From the NCBI GenBank assembly GCA_030015575.1, contig CM057338.1:132085546-132149545 (forward strand): 64,000 bases of DNA. Reading direction: 5' to 3'. A program made the translations under genes and the position numbers. The notes beneath the pieces were generated by a model, which saw only the letters and a list, made by a program, of their open reading frames with translations, had not been told where the DNA came from and did not search any database. Below are positions 13,481-26,160 of the stretch, one piece after another (the stretch's first letter is position 1; every line of letters begins with the position of its first letter). This DNA is from Agapanthus africanus (lineage: Eukaryota > Streptophyta > Magnoliopsida > Asparagales > Amaryllidaceae).

Positions 13481-13635
13481 CTGCAAAATTAAATAATGTT
13501 ATTTTCAACTATTAGAATTAAAGGAAAGGGGTAATTAAAAAAAATTAATAAGTTTAGAATATTTCCTCTCCGTATAATATATTAAAAGATCTGTTTTCGG
13601 TTTGATCAACGGGTAAAGATTTGTCGAATGGTTGA

Positions 13636-14076
13636 TTCTCCATTGAGACGATTTTTAGATATACCGTGAACTTTAGAGATGAAGGGTTCTCTTCGTGTAT
13701 ATGCGGTGTTTTCCAGCAACAACATTTACCTTGTGCCCACGCAATTGCTGCTGCGAGCAACATGCATAACTTACATTACAATTTTGCTTCCCATTATTAT
13801 ACAGTTTCCAATTACCAAGACGCATACGATCCAAAATTTTATCCTATACCGGACAGTCGCTATTGGCACTATTATACTGGGAACAGACAAATACCGACTG
13901 TATAACCGCCGGAAAAAAATATAGGACCCGGAAGACCTAAGGTGCGTCGAGATCGAATGACAATAGATGCCGATTCTCAGCAAAAAAACGCCAGATGTAG
14001 CCTATGCAAACAACCAGGCCATTATAGGACCATATGTCCAGGACAGTCATCAGGGGTGGGACCTTCGAGATCGTGA
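13636..14076 (+). pseudogene. MULE transposase C-terminus: SWIM zinc finger plus CCHC knuckle
   Basis: The frame shows the SWIM finger of MuDR/FAR1-type transposases (SCICGVFQQQHLPCAHAIAA: C-x-C then C-x-H), then a Tyr-rich stretch ending in the tail YWHYYTG. After an in-frame TAA at 13903-13905 the same frame continues with GPGRPKVRRDR and a zinc knuckle CSLCKQPGHYRTICP (C-x2-C-x4-H-x4-C) to TGA at 14074. The catalytic DDE core and N-terminus are absent; upstream frames are broken. It is therefore a truncated, inactive transposase, divergent from the PMD relic with only about 155 bp between them. Confidence 0.8.
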
Positions 14077-14089
14077 CAAGTGCACCGGA

Positions 14090-14290
14090 AGATTTTTTTG
14101 TATTATAAATTTGACGGATTCATTTTGTTATTATAAATTTGACCGTCGAGATAGAATTTACATTTTATAAATAGGATTTTTTTGTATTGTAAATTTGACG
14201 GATTCATTTTGATATTATAAATTTGACCGTTGAGATAGAAATCAGATAGGATTTTTTTGTATTGTAAATTTGACAGATTCATTTTGTACA
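14090..14290. repeat. Tandem repeat, about 75-80 bp, 2.5 copies
   Basis: Units built around gatttttttgtattgtaaat, tgacggattcattttg and attataaatttgaccgt recur two and a half times with small changes. Directly downstream of the MULE fragment; possibly the subterminal region of that element. Confidence 0.8.
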
Positions 14291-14386
14291 AAACATTGAT
14301 ATAATAAAATTTTATTATTTTATTCAATTTTTTTTCAATTTTCCCGTTTTTTATTCGATTTTTATTTAAATTTTATATATTTGTAT

Positions 14387-14415
14387 AGGGGGCGGGTTCT
14401 AGGAACCCGCCCCCT
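14387..14415. other. 29-bp perfect GC-rich palindrome
   Basis: Arms AGGGGGCGGGTTC and GAACCCGCCCCCT around TAG. It stands out in a very AT-rich stretch. Its position, about 310 bp past the MULE coding end, would suit a transposon end or a cruciform, but no partner copy was found near the other end of the relic. Confidence 0.75.
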
Positions 14416-15260
14416 GCACTAGGGTGGAGGGTGGGGGCACCAAACCACTTTACTTTTACAATTTTAATTCAAAACGTCTTATTTTAATAATTTAAAATTA
14501 AAATCGTACTATTTCAAAAAAAACCCTAAATAAAATTGATAGCTGAGAGAAAAAGGGAATAAACTAAATTAGTATGTGCACTTGCAAAGAACAGACGGGT
14601 TTATACTCAAGTATCAGATTATAAACCAATGCTTATCGTCTGAAAACCACAGTAAAGGCGATAGCACAACACTGACGACTATTCATCTCTTATAAATGAC
14701 ATAAGTAGTAGGAGCACATCGCCTCAATGGCCTTTCCATTATTGAAACCATAGTGAATTGGGAACACAGAATTGAACACTATCTCTTCTAATAGACACGA
14801 CTAAGAGAAACACGTTGCTAAATGTCCTGCAAAACATGAAACTACAGGAAATAAACTATTTATGGAACCAGGTTGTCGAAAACGTCAATAAGAAGAAAAA
14901 CATTATTGACACCAAGGAGTCAACTTTGCCACAAAGTAAGCCTCATTTCCAAAGGCTAGATCAATGCAAGTAATGGGCATCCAGAGGAAAGGTGCACTTT
15001 GCGAATTACTTAGCATGTAAACATAGCTGTTAGTTTAATCGTGCATCAATTAACTAAAAAGAACCTTTAAATAGTTTGTTTTAACTGTAAAGTTGTAGTG
15101 TAAAATGTAAATAATTATATCGGCAATATGCCAAAAGAGTGAGTTAAAGACAGAAAAGGAACTGAGAAAATGAAAGAATAGTTCTTCTATTTAAATAGCT
15201 AAAACATATCAAAATTAATGAGCTATGGCATTAAATATTAAATAATCCCTAAATTTAAGG
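14416..15260. other. Intergenic, nothing recognised
   Basis: AT-rich with no supportable ORF or repeat. It ends at the left border of element C; the last five bases (TAAGG) would be the left target duplication of C, which cannot be tested because the right end is outside the window. Confidence 0.5.
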
Positions 15261-18200
15261 TGTAATACCCGATTTTTTTTGTACACCAATATCCGTATTT
15301 TTTTAAAAAAGTGTTGCTTACAAAATTTATTTAGTTATATTTATAATTATTTTTAACTATTCTAAAACCCTAAACAACCTTAAACTTTTTATTTTCTCTT
15401 TTAACCCAAACCCATTCCACAGCCCAGCCCAACTACCTTTTACCTCTTCCTTTTCTTTTCTTTCAGCCCGAGCCTAGGCCCACTCCCTAAAACCCCAACT
15501 CACTTTCTTCTCTCCCCCGAACCGGGCCAACGCGCTCCTATCCGACCCTCTTCCTATTCCTTCATCTTCTCTTCTCCACTTCTCTTCTCCCGCCCGCGTT
15601 TTCCCCAACGGCTCCCGCTCGCCACGACCCCGTCGTGCGCCCCCACGTCGTCGCAACCGCCGTGACCCTCTCGCCTGCACCCTCTCTCTCTCCTCCTCCC
15701 CCCTTCACTCTCGTTCTCCCTGTTTACTCTCTCTCTCTCCTCCTCGTCCCGCTTCTCTCGCGCCGATGGCCTCCTCACCGACGTCTCGCCCTCCTTCGAA
15801 ACTTCCTCCAACGTCCCCCGCGTTCCCTGCTCCTCATGCTCACGCCCCGAGACCCGCTCCTCTCTACAGCTATCCCATGACCCACATCGCCTCCTCACCA
15901 TGTCTACCTCGACACCAGTGCACCATCACCACCTCACCTCACCTGCACACCCGTCCTCGACGCCAACACCTGCACCCTCACCGTCGATCGCCTGTGATCT
16001 CGTTGTCGTCACCCTCTTCATCTCCCTGACGACCCACCTCGATCACCTCGTCAGAGCTCCACCCCTCACCATCGCCTCCCCCGAGCGCCTCCTTCAACCT
16101 CCCGTTCTCTCTCCTTCTCACCGGCGCTACCGTCCACGACAACCACACCTTCGCCTTTGACCTCTCGCGCCTCCTGCTGTTGCGCTCCCGAGTGCGATCT
16201 CCTTCTCGCCGAGACCCCTCTCGCTCGCATCATCTTCAGCCGAGACCCCCTTCATCGCCACCCACCGCGACGACTCCTTCCCTGCACACCACCGAGCCTC
16301 AACACCCATGCACCTTCGCGTGCACACCGCTACCACAAACCTCCTGCCATCATCACGAGCCCCTCCATTCCGACCGTACCCGAGCTTTCCCCATTGCCGC
16401 GTCACCGGCCACCCGACTACTGTGCCCATCGTAGCTCCGGCCCCCGTCTCCATCATCGCAGGCCCCGAGCACTCTTGCTACCGTGCCCAACAACACTGTC
16501 TCCATCGCTGCAGCCGCAACCTCCAGCTCCTTCCCTCTCTTCCATCGCCACCTGAGCATCACCGCGACCACCACCAGAGTGACCCTCGCCTACCTCAACC
16601 GACCGCCTCCAGCCGCCATCCAAGCTCGCCGTCGCTGCCGAGAACTCGAGCTCAAGCCGAGGCCGTGAACCCTAGCCGCGCTTGCATCGCGATCGCGCCA
16701 TTGCCGCTGCCGCTGCCGTACCGTCGTCAATACGTCACCAGGCAAGTTTAATACTTGCTTCATGCTAATTTTATCTATTACAATTCAAGTTACCAATAAA
16801 TTCTGCATATACTTTTCATGTGAATCGTTATAATTCAAGTGTTCGATGCAAAACCCGAATGGAAAACCCTGTTAAATTGACGGAAACAAATAACATTTGA
16901 TGGCCCGAGTTATAATGAATGTCCCTTAAGATTTTGGTTACAAAACAATACCGTTTGCTCACGTAAAATGGTGTCCCAATTTCTGTCGTGAAACCTGAAA
17001 ACTTTCGTGCATGTTAAACCGTAAAATTTATAATAAATTATTTATAAATAGGATTTTAGCCTTCCATGACTCGTATCGAAGCTAACTGTTTAACCTACAG
17101 TATTCTATAGTTGATCACTGAATTTTAACAAATTATGATTGAGATAATTGTGGAGGATTACGATTCTGGACTGCAGTCCAGAACAGAAATCCCAGTTAAC
17201 CCCTGTTTTGAAATCCCTGTATATTCCTGTTCAAATATGAGAATGTGCTGAACCCTATATAGTTACGTAGAAAATTGAGTTAGATTTCTTACTCCACTGG
17301 TTTCACTGGATTCCTATTCTGTTTGATATGTTTAACACATTTTATAATGTCGACGTGTCTAGCTGAATTCTGCAGTGACAGATTTTACACGTCAACCTTA
17401 ACCTGATCATAACTCCCTGTTGAGATAGTATATTATTGATCCACCAATTGCGGTGGAAACCTAACTGATAACCTATATTGTTCAACTATAGCGTTGCCTA
17501 ATTACGATCCCAACTGGGATTAAAATGTGTTATGAAACGGACTTCCAATTCTGAAACAAGATTTTCAGCAGTGAACACTTAAATTGAAATGGCCGTATGA
17601 AACCCGATTGGCGCGAAACCAATTTTGATGGATATATAATTAGACATACTTCCTACCCCCTTTACATTGTTTCGCTTAATTCTGCATGTATGATTTATAA
17701 TAAATTATGCAAGTGGTAGGACACCGACTGATGATATTTTGTTCATATCACAATTATTGTATTCTCATCATATCATATAGATGTCATTGCATTGGTAACC
17801 TAGTGATCGTGTACCTTACCCAGTGTTAGGTATTAGTGTTTGATTGTGGTAAGTACGTTAGTGTTTAAGCACGAATGGATAAGTGAAAGTGACACGTACT
17901 TGTACACAATCAGCGGACCCTATTGATGTATTACATTGTCGACGTCTATGGGACATGTATAAGTGTAACTATAATTGGTATGGGACGATTATGGAAGCAC
18001 TTATATGGGTGTCATAGGTAAGGCACTAAACACTGTCCATTTATCTTGGGTATCAGTCGAGACATGCTAGATGGAGATCCCGTCTCCAGTTCTCGCGTAG
18101 ACTTGTCATGGACCGACTGGTATTTGAGTTTATGGTTGGTGTTTGATTTAGACCACGGGGTGTGGGGTAGTTTGAGTGTGAGTTCAACAGAATCTCGGGA

Positions 18201-18692
18201 GTCCCATTGCCGGCACATACAGCGATTCTGGAGATATATGGTGATATTATTGATTATTAGCGAGCGACTCAGGCCCGTGTTCCCTTGTCCTTAGGTCCTA
18301 TCCTTGGGTGGGGGATACTCACGAGTGGTTGACTCTCACACTTGGACTGACGATAGGTTTAGCGACTTGGACAATGAGACTTAGAGACTGATAGGGTTAG
18401 TGACATGCATTGATTACTGATTCAATATACCTGTCATGTTGTTTACCTGTTTTACTGTTTACCTGTACTGGCTACTTTATGCTCATGTTATTACTTCCTG
18501 CGTACTGTTTCATATTCATCATTTTTGCACGTTCACATTTATATTTATATATATTGCTATTGTGTTGCTCTGACGACCTGAGTATGCATGCTCAGAGTGA
18601 GAAGTGGATTTAGCTTGGACTAGGACCTGACGTACCTCGAAGATATTGCGGATATTTGGATCAGTGACTCAGAGCTATACTTCTTTGATCTC

Positions 18693-20611
18693 TGTAACAA
18701 CCGAGTTCAGTTATACCAATTTTGTTCCGTATTTATTATCTGTGGTTTTTTTTATTGATTTACCTTATTTGGGTGCGTATGGTAGTTTACTTTTACATTG
18801 CATTCAATCCGACCCGCTTGCTTGAACTGGTTGATTCATATTCCTAAACTACCCTGGCCTGTTAATTAGACACGTGCATCTCATGTATACTGCATATTAA
18901 TATTTCACCTAGCATCGCGTATTTTACATATAACATTTTAGATCACGTAAAATAAATTAAAATTGCATTTCATAGCCTGCATGATACCCCTAACCCCGTG
19001 GTAGCGTCCGCGCATCGTGTTCTCGTCCCGTTCAGTGAAACAGACGTGTTTGGATAGCTACGCGCACGTACGTGCGTCCGTTCTTGGGGGTATGCATTTT
19101 TGTTACCTAATCTTTCATTTTGAAATTTGGAAGCTGCATATAATTTTCGTATTTTAAATATAAATTTTTAGACCCGACCCGGGCGCATTTTGAAATATTT
19201 TATATCCCGCTAAAATTCAATTATTTAAATTTTAAATTAATTATAATATATTTTTAACAGATCAGAATAGTTTGAGAAAACAGTGTAAATATTTTTAAAT
19301 CTTTAAAAAATCCTTTCTTTAAATTTTTCCCTCAGCTCTCTCTCTCTTTTTCTCTCTCCCTTCCCACGAGCCAATCAAATTCTTTTTCCTTGCGCCGGGC
19401 CCCACATCTCTCTCTCTATCTCTCCTCCCTCTCTCAGAATCTCTTTTCTCCTTCTCTTTCCCCCTCGCAATCTTTCTCTCTCTCTCCCCTCCGCAAGAAG
19501 ACAATTTTCTTTCTCCCCCCTCTCTCTCTTCTCACTCTCTCTATCTCTCTCCTCTAGATTCTCTCTCTCTCTCCTCTCGCGGATTCTGTAGCATTTGGGA
19601 TGCGGTCACCTCCTCGCGAGTGCAATCACCTCCCTCCTAAATTTTATTTTCTTCCTTCTTCTTAAACCCGAGCCTCCACGAGAAACCCATAGCTCTCCAA
19701 ACCCTAACCCTATTTTTTTCTCTGCCTTCTCAACCTTCGTCGACACCTTCCTCATCTCCTCATCTCCCTCATCTCCTTCCTCCATCTTCTTCCTCCATCC
19801 ACTGCACCCTGCACACCCCACAGAACCCCAAGAACCCAACGTCACCACTCGTCACCGACGACCCCAGCCTCACACCCACCATCATCACCATCTCATTTTC
19901 TTCCTCTCCTCTGCACTATCTCCTCACTAATACCCCTGCACCAGCCCTGCACCCAAACCACAGCAAACAAAACCCTAACCCTACCTCCTCTAAAACAAAC
20001 CCTAACCTCATCGCCGGAGCTCCCCCGATCATCACCGTCGACGCCATCACCCCTCTGCAATCCAGTGAGCAACTCTTCCTCTTCTCATTTTTCTTCTTCC
20101 TTCCATTCTTTCCTTCTTCCTTTCTATAATTTTCTTTTCTTGTTAAAAGCTCACCGTTCTTTTAGATTTTCGGAATTCGGTCGTTCCGTCGACGATCCCG
20201 ACGACCCAGCGAGCGTACCTAACCCTTGTGATCATTTTGTGCGTTGTTTAGATTCGTTCCGTGTACCGTGCGCGCGTCGCGACATTTCGCCGACGTAGAA
20301 CGTTCCGTACACATCTGTTCTCGTTCCATCTAGGCAAGTAAAACTTGCTACATGCTATTCATATTATTTTACACTTGTTTAATTACATGTTAAACCTGTA
20401 GATTTAATCTAATGTCACATGTTCCTTTTTAACATTCGATGTTCCATTATATCATTTTAGATTCAGAACTTGAAACATACCATGTTGCATTTTAGTTTAC
20501 CATACGTGGTACCCACGTCCATGTTTAAATCACATAATAATTATTTGCATAGCCCATAGTACTCTTTTAATAGTTTATGCCCTATCGGACACCCGTTTGC
20601 ATACATCTAGC

Positions 20612-20676
<65 letters not shown>

Positions 20677-22014
20677 AGTGCATCCCTAGATCATTTAATA
20701 CATATTAATGTGATTTTAACATTCCATATTTGATAAACTGTATTTAATTAATGTTGGAACTATCCCCTTAACCCAAATCGATAACCGTGCATCCATATGC
20801 TTTAATCTGTATCTATTTGTATACTACATTACAATGTTCCATTTTATTGTTCCATTAGTACCCCATGCTTGTTTTGTATACCCATGCTTATGTTAGTTTG
20901 ATTATGAACACCCACGTGACATGTTGTGCACCCCTGACATGACTTGATACACCTATTACTTGACACGACATGATACCGTGCACTTCTTGACATGACATGA
21001 TACCTATATACCACCTGACTTGACCTGATATACCATGGCTTTACCTGTTACCTGATCTTGTTACTAATGCCAACAAACCTGACCTGTTGTCCCTACGGAC
21101 ATTTCCTGTTGTCTATTCAGACAAACCTGTACCTGCCTGATCCTGTGTTGGCATTAGCTCCAGATTATTCAATACCTGACGTGAACATACATAACTTGGG
21201 GGTATGGGGAAATCAATGATGAAACTTGACTTATAACTCGACAGTTCTCTTACTTATACCGATCAGTTTTAGAGGCTAGGCCAGCCTTGGGATGATGCTG
21301 CTGACATCAGTCATCTATACATATTTCCTATTTTAGAGGCTAGGCCAGCCTTGGGGTGATGCTGCTGACATCACTCATCGTTACATGCTACCTTTTAGTG
21401 CTTAGTGGCATGTCTCGGCTTCAGCCCGAGAATCTTCACCGTGATCCCGGGCACGCACGGGATACTATTGAGTTACATCGATGATTCATCAAATTGATTT
21501 CAAAGACTTGAGAGTAGATAATTCAGTAGATCAGTTTAGAATACTCACTGCACATCACCTGTGCCTTACCCTCACTGTCCTCATCTATATTACTGTTATA
21601 CCTGTTTTACTGTTCATACACATACCTGTATGTCTTGCTACCCCTGTTTATAGTATTGCTTGATATTATGACGCACTGACGTCTGGGTTTTGCATAGCCC
21701 AGATTCTCTACCTTTGTTGCAGACTGATCAGGAGTACTGCCGCTGTTAGACCGAGCGGTGAGGACCCTGTTGGTATCCAGATTTACTATTCCATGTGTTT
21801 TATTTATTGGATCTTTTGCTTCCGCATATTATTTTATTTCTTGACTCATTTACTCTGGCTTATGGACATGTACTAGATAGTTTAGTTTACTTTCCTGTTC
21901 TTGATATCTCTACAGCCGTAATGTGATTGTGGAAGGATTTTTCCTATCCACAGGTAGCATGGTTGGCTATGTCACGTGCCTATCTTAGCGTACTCTGGGA
22001 AGCAGGGCGTGACA
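18693..22014 (+). mobile_element. Solo LTR D1 in the 5' LTR of element C
   Basis: Starts TGTAACAACC, ends GGGCGTGACA, flanked by the perfect 5-bp duplication ATCTC (18688-18692 and 22015-22019). No internal region, hence a solo LTR left by recombination. Its relative D2 lies at 60310-63385. It contains a CT-rich tract (19319-19600), an AT microsatellite, degenerate GACATGACTTGATACC-type repeats (about 20935-21060) and a roughly 65-bp duplication of a gaggctaggccagccttggg block (about 21270-21380). Confidence 0.9.
20615..20672. repeat. (AT)n microsatellite in solo LTR D1
   Basis: Twenty-nine consecutive AT units, uninterrupted. Not present at this length in the D2 copy, so it expanded after the two LTRs separated. 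Confidence 0.95.
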
Positions 22015-22218
22015 ATCTCTATTTGGTTAGTTCTTTGTAATTGTTTTGATTTAGTGACTGCATTTCTCATTACCTGTGCATTGATTACTGATTACCACGC
22101 AACGCTAGAAGCCGAAGTGTGACTACGGCAGGATGTTTCCTTAACCGTAGGAGCATGGCTGTCCTTGTCAACCCCTCGTATTCCGTATTTTGAGAAGCGG
22201 GGCGTGACATGGTTCTGT

Positions 22219-22230
22219 TGGTATCAGGGC
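22219..22230 (+). other. Primer binding site of element C
   Basis: TGGTATCAGGGC, one base different from the initiator-Met tRNA primer site TGGTATCAGAGC used by many plant LTR elements. It begins nine bases after the LTR end at 22209. Confidence 0.85.
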
Positions 22231-22589
22231 CATGTTTTGCTTCGATTGGGATTGCAGTTTCCGTATAGGGCTTGACAATCTAAGACATCCTTCGGTCTAG
22301 ATTGTAAACTCGTTATCTTTGATCTTGATTCACGTAGTGGGTTCTGCTATATGTTTTGATCCGTCCGCTAGAGTTTTGGGTGACTTAGTAGAGTTACGTG
22401 ATTGTAATTATGAACTGCAGCATAGTTACGATACTGTACTCTGTTTGAGTGACTTGGAGTTCTACATTTGATTTCTACTCGTTTGAATTTCACCTCACCC
22501 GATATTCTTGTTTCCTCACCTAATCTATATTGTATTTTGATTCTTATAGCTTGTACCTTATGCCGTCCTAAAATCGTTGTTTCAGGACT

Positions 22590-23003
22590 ATGTTTTCCAA
22601 CGACTCTTCTTCTATCTCCACTCCCCAAAATCAGACCGTCGAGATTTTGAGTGTACTACAAGACTTGAAGGAAGCCCAAGAGTGGATGAACCACTTTTTA
22701 GATGAAGGACTAAGGATGCAAATGGCTCAAGCACCAGAGGAAGCCTCCAATCGTAAGGGAATCCCTGTTAAACCAGGAAAAGACGTGAAGATGAAGCGCC
22801 CATTTGTTCCTCAATAACAGAAGCAACGGAGAACTCAACGTTGTGGATACTGTAAGAAGCCAGGACACTTTCAGAGAGACTGTCGCAGCGCCAAAGGGCA
22901 GTGCCTGATTTGCGGATCCAAGGAATATCTTGTCAATGGTTGCCCTCGAAAGAAGGAGCTACAAGGAGGAGATTCGTCCACTCTCTCCACTCCTGCTAAA
23001 TGA
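22590..23003 (+). pseudogene. Element C gag remnant with zinc knuckles
   Basis: Short frame with a gag C-terminal region. An in-frame TAA at 22815 interrupts it; the same frame then gives a good knuckle CGYCKKPGHFQRDC (C-x2-C-x4-H-x4-C) and a second one, CLICGSKEYLVNGC, in which the His is replaced by Tyr. TGA at 23001. The bulk of gag (matrix/capsid region) is deleted, and no pol follows. Confidence 0.75.
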
Positions 23004-23368
23004 CTTGGTTATTTCATAGTTCGAACTTCGAGGATAGTACAGGCCCAGCTCAGGATTCCACTCGCTTGACGAGAATGCAGGGGTCTAGATATCAAAGAAG
23101 AATTATCACATTTCTGCTTTCAATAAAAACATTGTCACTCTTTTGTAAATATTTCCTTTCGTTTAAAATCTTGTATCCGTTGAACTTTTAGTTGAATGCA
23201 ATAAAATTCTGAGTTGTGATGTATGTATCGTCCCCTTTCCACTCATTTTCCTTATACTACTTATTGCATCAGTATTCTAAATTTTGATTTTTCAGTCTTT
23301 ACCTACCGCATATTTTCCTTGTACTCCGTATCCTTGGTTATTTTCTTGGTGTGTTCCACTGTATAATC

Positions 23369-23887
23369 ATGACTCCTTCTTTTCAGGGCATGGCCCACCC
23401 TGGAGCAGCGCCGCCTCTAGATGAAGACACGCGGTCATGCGTTTCCTTGGACTGCATGCTGATAAGTTCAGATGACGAGATCAACGGCCCACAGGTTATT
23501 TTAGGAAACAGCGATTCCGAGGATGAGGGAGTCGCAGCCCCAGAAGTCGACCTGGTCAGCGACTCTGACAACGAAGAAGAGGACCCTGAAGAGGACCCGA
23601 TAGAGGGAGATCCCGAGGAGGACCCGATAGAAGAAAATCCAGGAGAGGAAGACCTTGAGGAGAATCCAGTGGAAAGAAATCCCGTGGAAAAAGATCCAGA
23701 AGAGGCAAATCACGGGGAAGCATACCACGATGAGGAAGCTCCAGCCGAGGCCGAAGGACCAGAAGAAGAAGACCCCGCAGCAGAAGAACCTCCAGTGGCG
23801 ATCCCTGCGAGGCGCTATGGAAATGGACACCCCTATTTTAGCGCGCGAGCTTATCGTAACCTGCTGAACTTCCACAGCCGTGACTGA
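23369..23887 (+). CDS. Acidic repeat ORF of element C, function unknown
   Basis: 172 codons from ATG 23369 (an in-frame ATG 18 nt upstream and one at 23390 are alternatives). The N-terminus is mixed, then a long Glu/Asp/Pro run with short degenerate repeats (DPEEDPIE, NPVE) covers about residues 55-145, and a small aromatic and basic tail follows (RRYGNGHPYFSARAYRNLLN). Low complexity and strongly acidic. It occupies the place where pol would begin. I do not recognise the family. It could be a degraded gag/pol linker or an element-specific accessory ORF. Confidence 0.45.
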   Translation: MTPSFQGMAHPGAAPPLDEDTRSCVSLDCMLISSDDEINGPQVILGNSDSEDEGVAAPEVDLVSDSDNEEEDPEEDPIEGDPEEDPIEENPGEEDLEENPVERNPVEKDPEEANHGEAYHDEEAPAEAEGPEEEDPAAEEPPVAIPARRYGNGHPYFSARAYRNLLNFHSRD

Positions 23888-24729
23888 CGCGATTTATCTT
23901 TTGTTTTCTCTGGCCAAATAAATCTATGTATAGCTTAGGGCCACCTTTTATCTTTCGAGAGTGCCTTGTTTGAAATTTTCTGGAATAATAATAAAATTTC
24001 TGAGTTCGCTAATCTTTTGATTTTTGATTCACATGATGCTATGACCGTTTTCCCTCCCCAATAAATTTCTTTCCCTTCTGGGATTCACCACTGTTCATCC
24101 TGTGCTGACCTGACCCCAGCCTCTTCGACATTCAGATTGAAGTACCATTTTCCGACTTCTGAATGGACCATACTCCATTGTAATCGCTACCCTGACTAGC
24201 CCTTATGCATTATTAGTGCTATTCCTTATTACTATGATTATATTCAGTGACATCGTATTCGAAATTTAGTTTTCACTATTTTGTGCTTACAAAAAAAAAT
24301 TGCGTGTTATTAAGTACTCCCGTTTTACTTATTCTGAATACCTTACGATTCGTCCCATTTTCAATAGCGCAAATATATGTCGCACATACTATTTTTGCTT
24401 TATTTTCTTATTTCACAATATGGGGTTCCTCAGTTTATTTTAAATTGTTTGATCGATATATTATTTCTAAAATGTCTTGGCCTATCGGCAAATCCTACAC
24501 TATTGTTTATATCCATTTTTCCGTGTATTATGTATATAGTTATCATTATAGATGATTATGCATTGTGTTTCTATGCCTATTCTTTTACTTGCGCTATTAC
24601 TCATATATATATAGACCTTTGACTTTTATCTAGTTGCTTTTACCTAAATCACTATATATTGGTGTTGATTTCGTGGCTTTTCGCATATTTTTTGTATCTT
24701 ATAGTCTATTTTAAATTTCGAGGACGAAA
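23888..24729 (+). other. Element C non-coding internal tail
   Basis: AT-rich; frames of 80-100 codons here are hydrophobic by composition only (Tyr/Phe/Ile-rich) and match nothing I recognise. It separates the acidic ORF from the purine tract and 3' LTR. Confidence 0.5.
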
Positions 24730-24748
24730 TTTTTGTAAGGGTGGTAGA
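24730..24748 (+). other. Polypurine tract region of element C
   Basis: TTTTGTAAGGGTGGTAGA directly before the 3' LTR start (TATAATACCC at 24749), with GAGGACGAAA just upstream. It would prime plus-strand synthesis; the purine tract is interrupted by T. Confidence 0.7.
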
Positions 24749-24918
24749 TATAATACCCGGTTCTTTTTGTACACTAATATCCGTATTTTTTTTAAAAAGT
24801 GTTACTTACAAAATTTATTTAGTTATATTTATAATTATTTTTAACTATTCTAAAACCCTAAGCAACCTTAAACTTTTTATTTTCTCTTTTAACCCTAACC
24901 CATTCCCCAGCCCAGCCC
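24749..24918 (+). repeat. Element C 3' LTR, first piece
   Basis: Matches 15261-15432 of the 5' LTR, with TA replacing the initial TG. It is cut at 24918 by the insertion of composite A. The target duplication AGCCC is 24914-24918 and reappears at 57823-57827. Confidence 0.9.
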
Positions 24919-25877
24919 TGTTCCCCTCCGAACGGCGGCCAAGACATGGGCGTCTAGCCTGAGATTCGGGACATATGCTATTTGGTTTTATCTGTCCACC
25001 TCTCCGAAGATGCCAAGTTGATTTATGGCACCGTGTATCGGAGGTTTAGACGGATGCGGCCGATGTAGCAGACTTCGTTAGATTCCCCATCGCTTGAGGG
25101 GGTTTTGATTGTGGGGACGCTCTTCCCTGCAGGCGCAAGCCCCTGCAGTTAATTACGCTACCGCATCACGGTAACAACTTTCTCCTTCTCCAGAATTTCA
25201 CTTCGTGTCGTGGGTGTTTGTTTTATTTGTGGTTGCCCGTGGATTGTATATGGAAACTAATTTATGTCGTCGCCCGTAGGATGTGGATTAGTCCAAATCC
25301 GTATTTTCTTAGATTTGGTTTTGGGGTTTTGGTTTAAGGATACGTTAGCCATATTTGAGGCTAAGATCAACTTAAACGTTTATTAAGGATACGTTAGCCC
25401 AATTTGAGACTAAGATCAACTTAACGGGATCGTTTAGATCCAACAAAAGAGCGTTTGGGGGCTCTATTATTCCAGTTTAGGGACATAGTGGTCCATTTAA
25501 TGTATGGCCGTCGGGACTCGTCACCTCTCTGACGACGTTGAAGGATTACAACGACAAATATCAGAGGAGTGAAGAGATGTACCCTTGAACCAAGGTTGCT
25601 TGGGGATCTGTAGTCCAATTTGGAACTAAGATCAAATAATTAGATTATGAGCACATTGGTTCAGTTAAATCTGAATTGAGGACTTATGGCCAGTTTGGGC
25701 TAAGTCCAATTAGATTAGAAATATTGGCTCTTTGTTGGACCATTAAATATTTGTCTGGGTTCAAGCCCACATTATTTAGCAATGCTAAACATTTTCATCT
25801 TTGATTTCCTCAATTTTGAGATTCATTTGGAGGATGGACTTTTGCCTCTGGAAAATTAGCCAACTTGGCTAAAAGTA

Positions 25878-26160
25878 GTGTCAAACACTAGGGAACAACA
25901 GTGTTAAACACTGGAAATATAGAATCCCAAATTAGTGTTAAACACTAGAAGATAACAGTGTTAAATACTGGAAATAAGATTTTCAAATTAGAGTTAAACA
26001 CTAAAAGATAATCAGTATTAAACACTGGGAATAAAGCTCTCGAATTAGTGTTAAACACTAAAGAAAAATGGGTCACGTGTGGACACGTGAGGGAGCCCAA
26101 AGGTAGGACCAGATTCCTTTTCTTCGTTCTACAATTAAGTATTAAACACCTTTTCATCTT
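25878..26160. repeat. Array of AGTGTTAAACACT palindromes in LTR A1
   Basis: About eight copies of arms AGTG and CACT around TTAAA, some with one change (AGTATTAAACACT, AGTGTCAAACACT), spaced about 25-35 bp. Counterpart at about 49307-49580 in LTR A2. Confidence 0.85.

Larger units (their letters stand above)
15261..22209 (+). repeat. Element C 5' LTR (split by solo LTR D1)
   Basis: TGTAATACCC at 15261 to GCGTGACA at 22209; about 3.6 kb without D1. The part 15420-16740 is C- and CT-rich and has long overlapping frames on both strands (Ser/Pro/His-rich), which I read as composition artefacts, not genes. The same CT-rich block recurs in the 3' LTR at 63391-64000. The segment 16741-18690 is ordinary AT-rich LTR sequence. 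Confidence 0.85.

Noticed and set aside
15635-16751. Long overlapping frames on both strands (80-147 codons) in C-rich DNA
   Set aside because: They lie inside the 5' LTR of element C, recur at 63391-64000 in the 3' LTR, and are Ser/Pro/His- or Arg/Gly-rich through CT-rich composition. No family motif.
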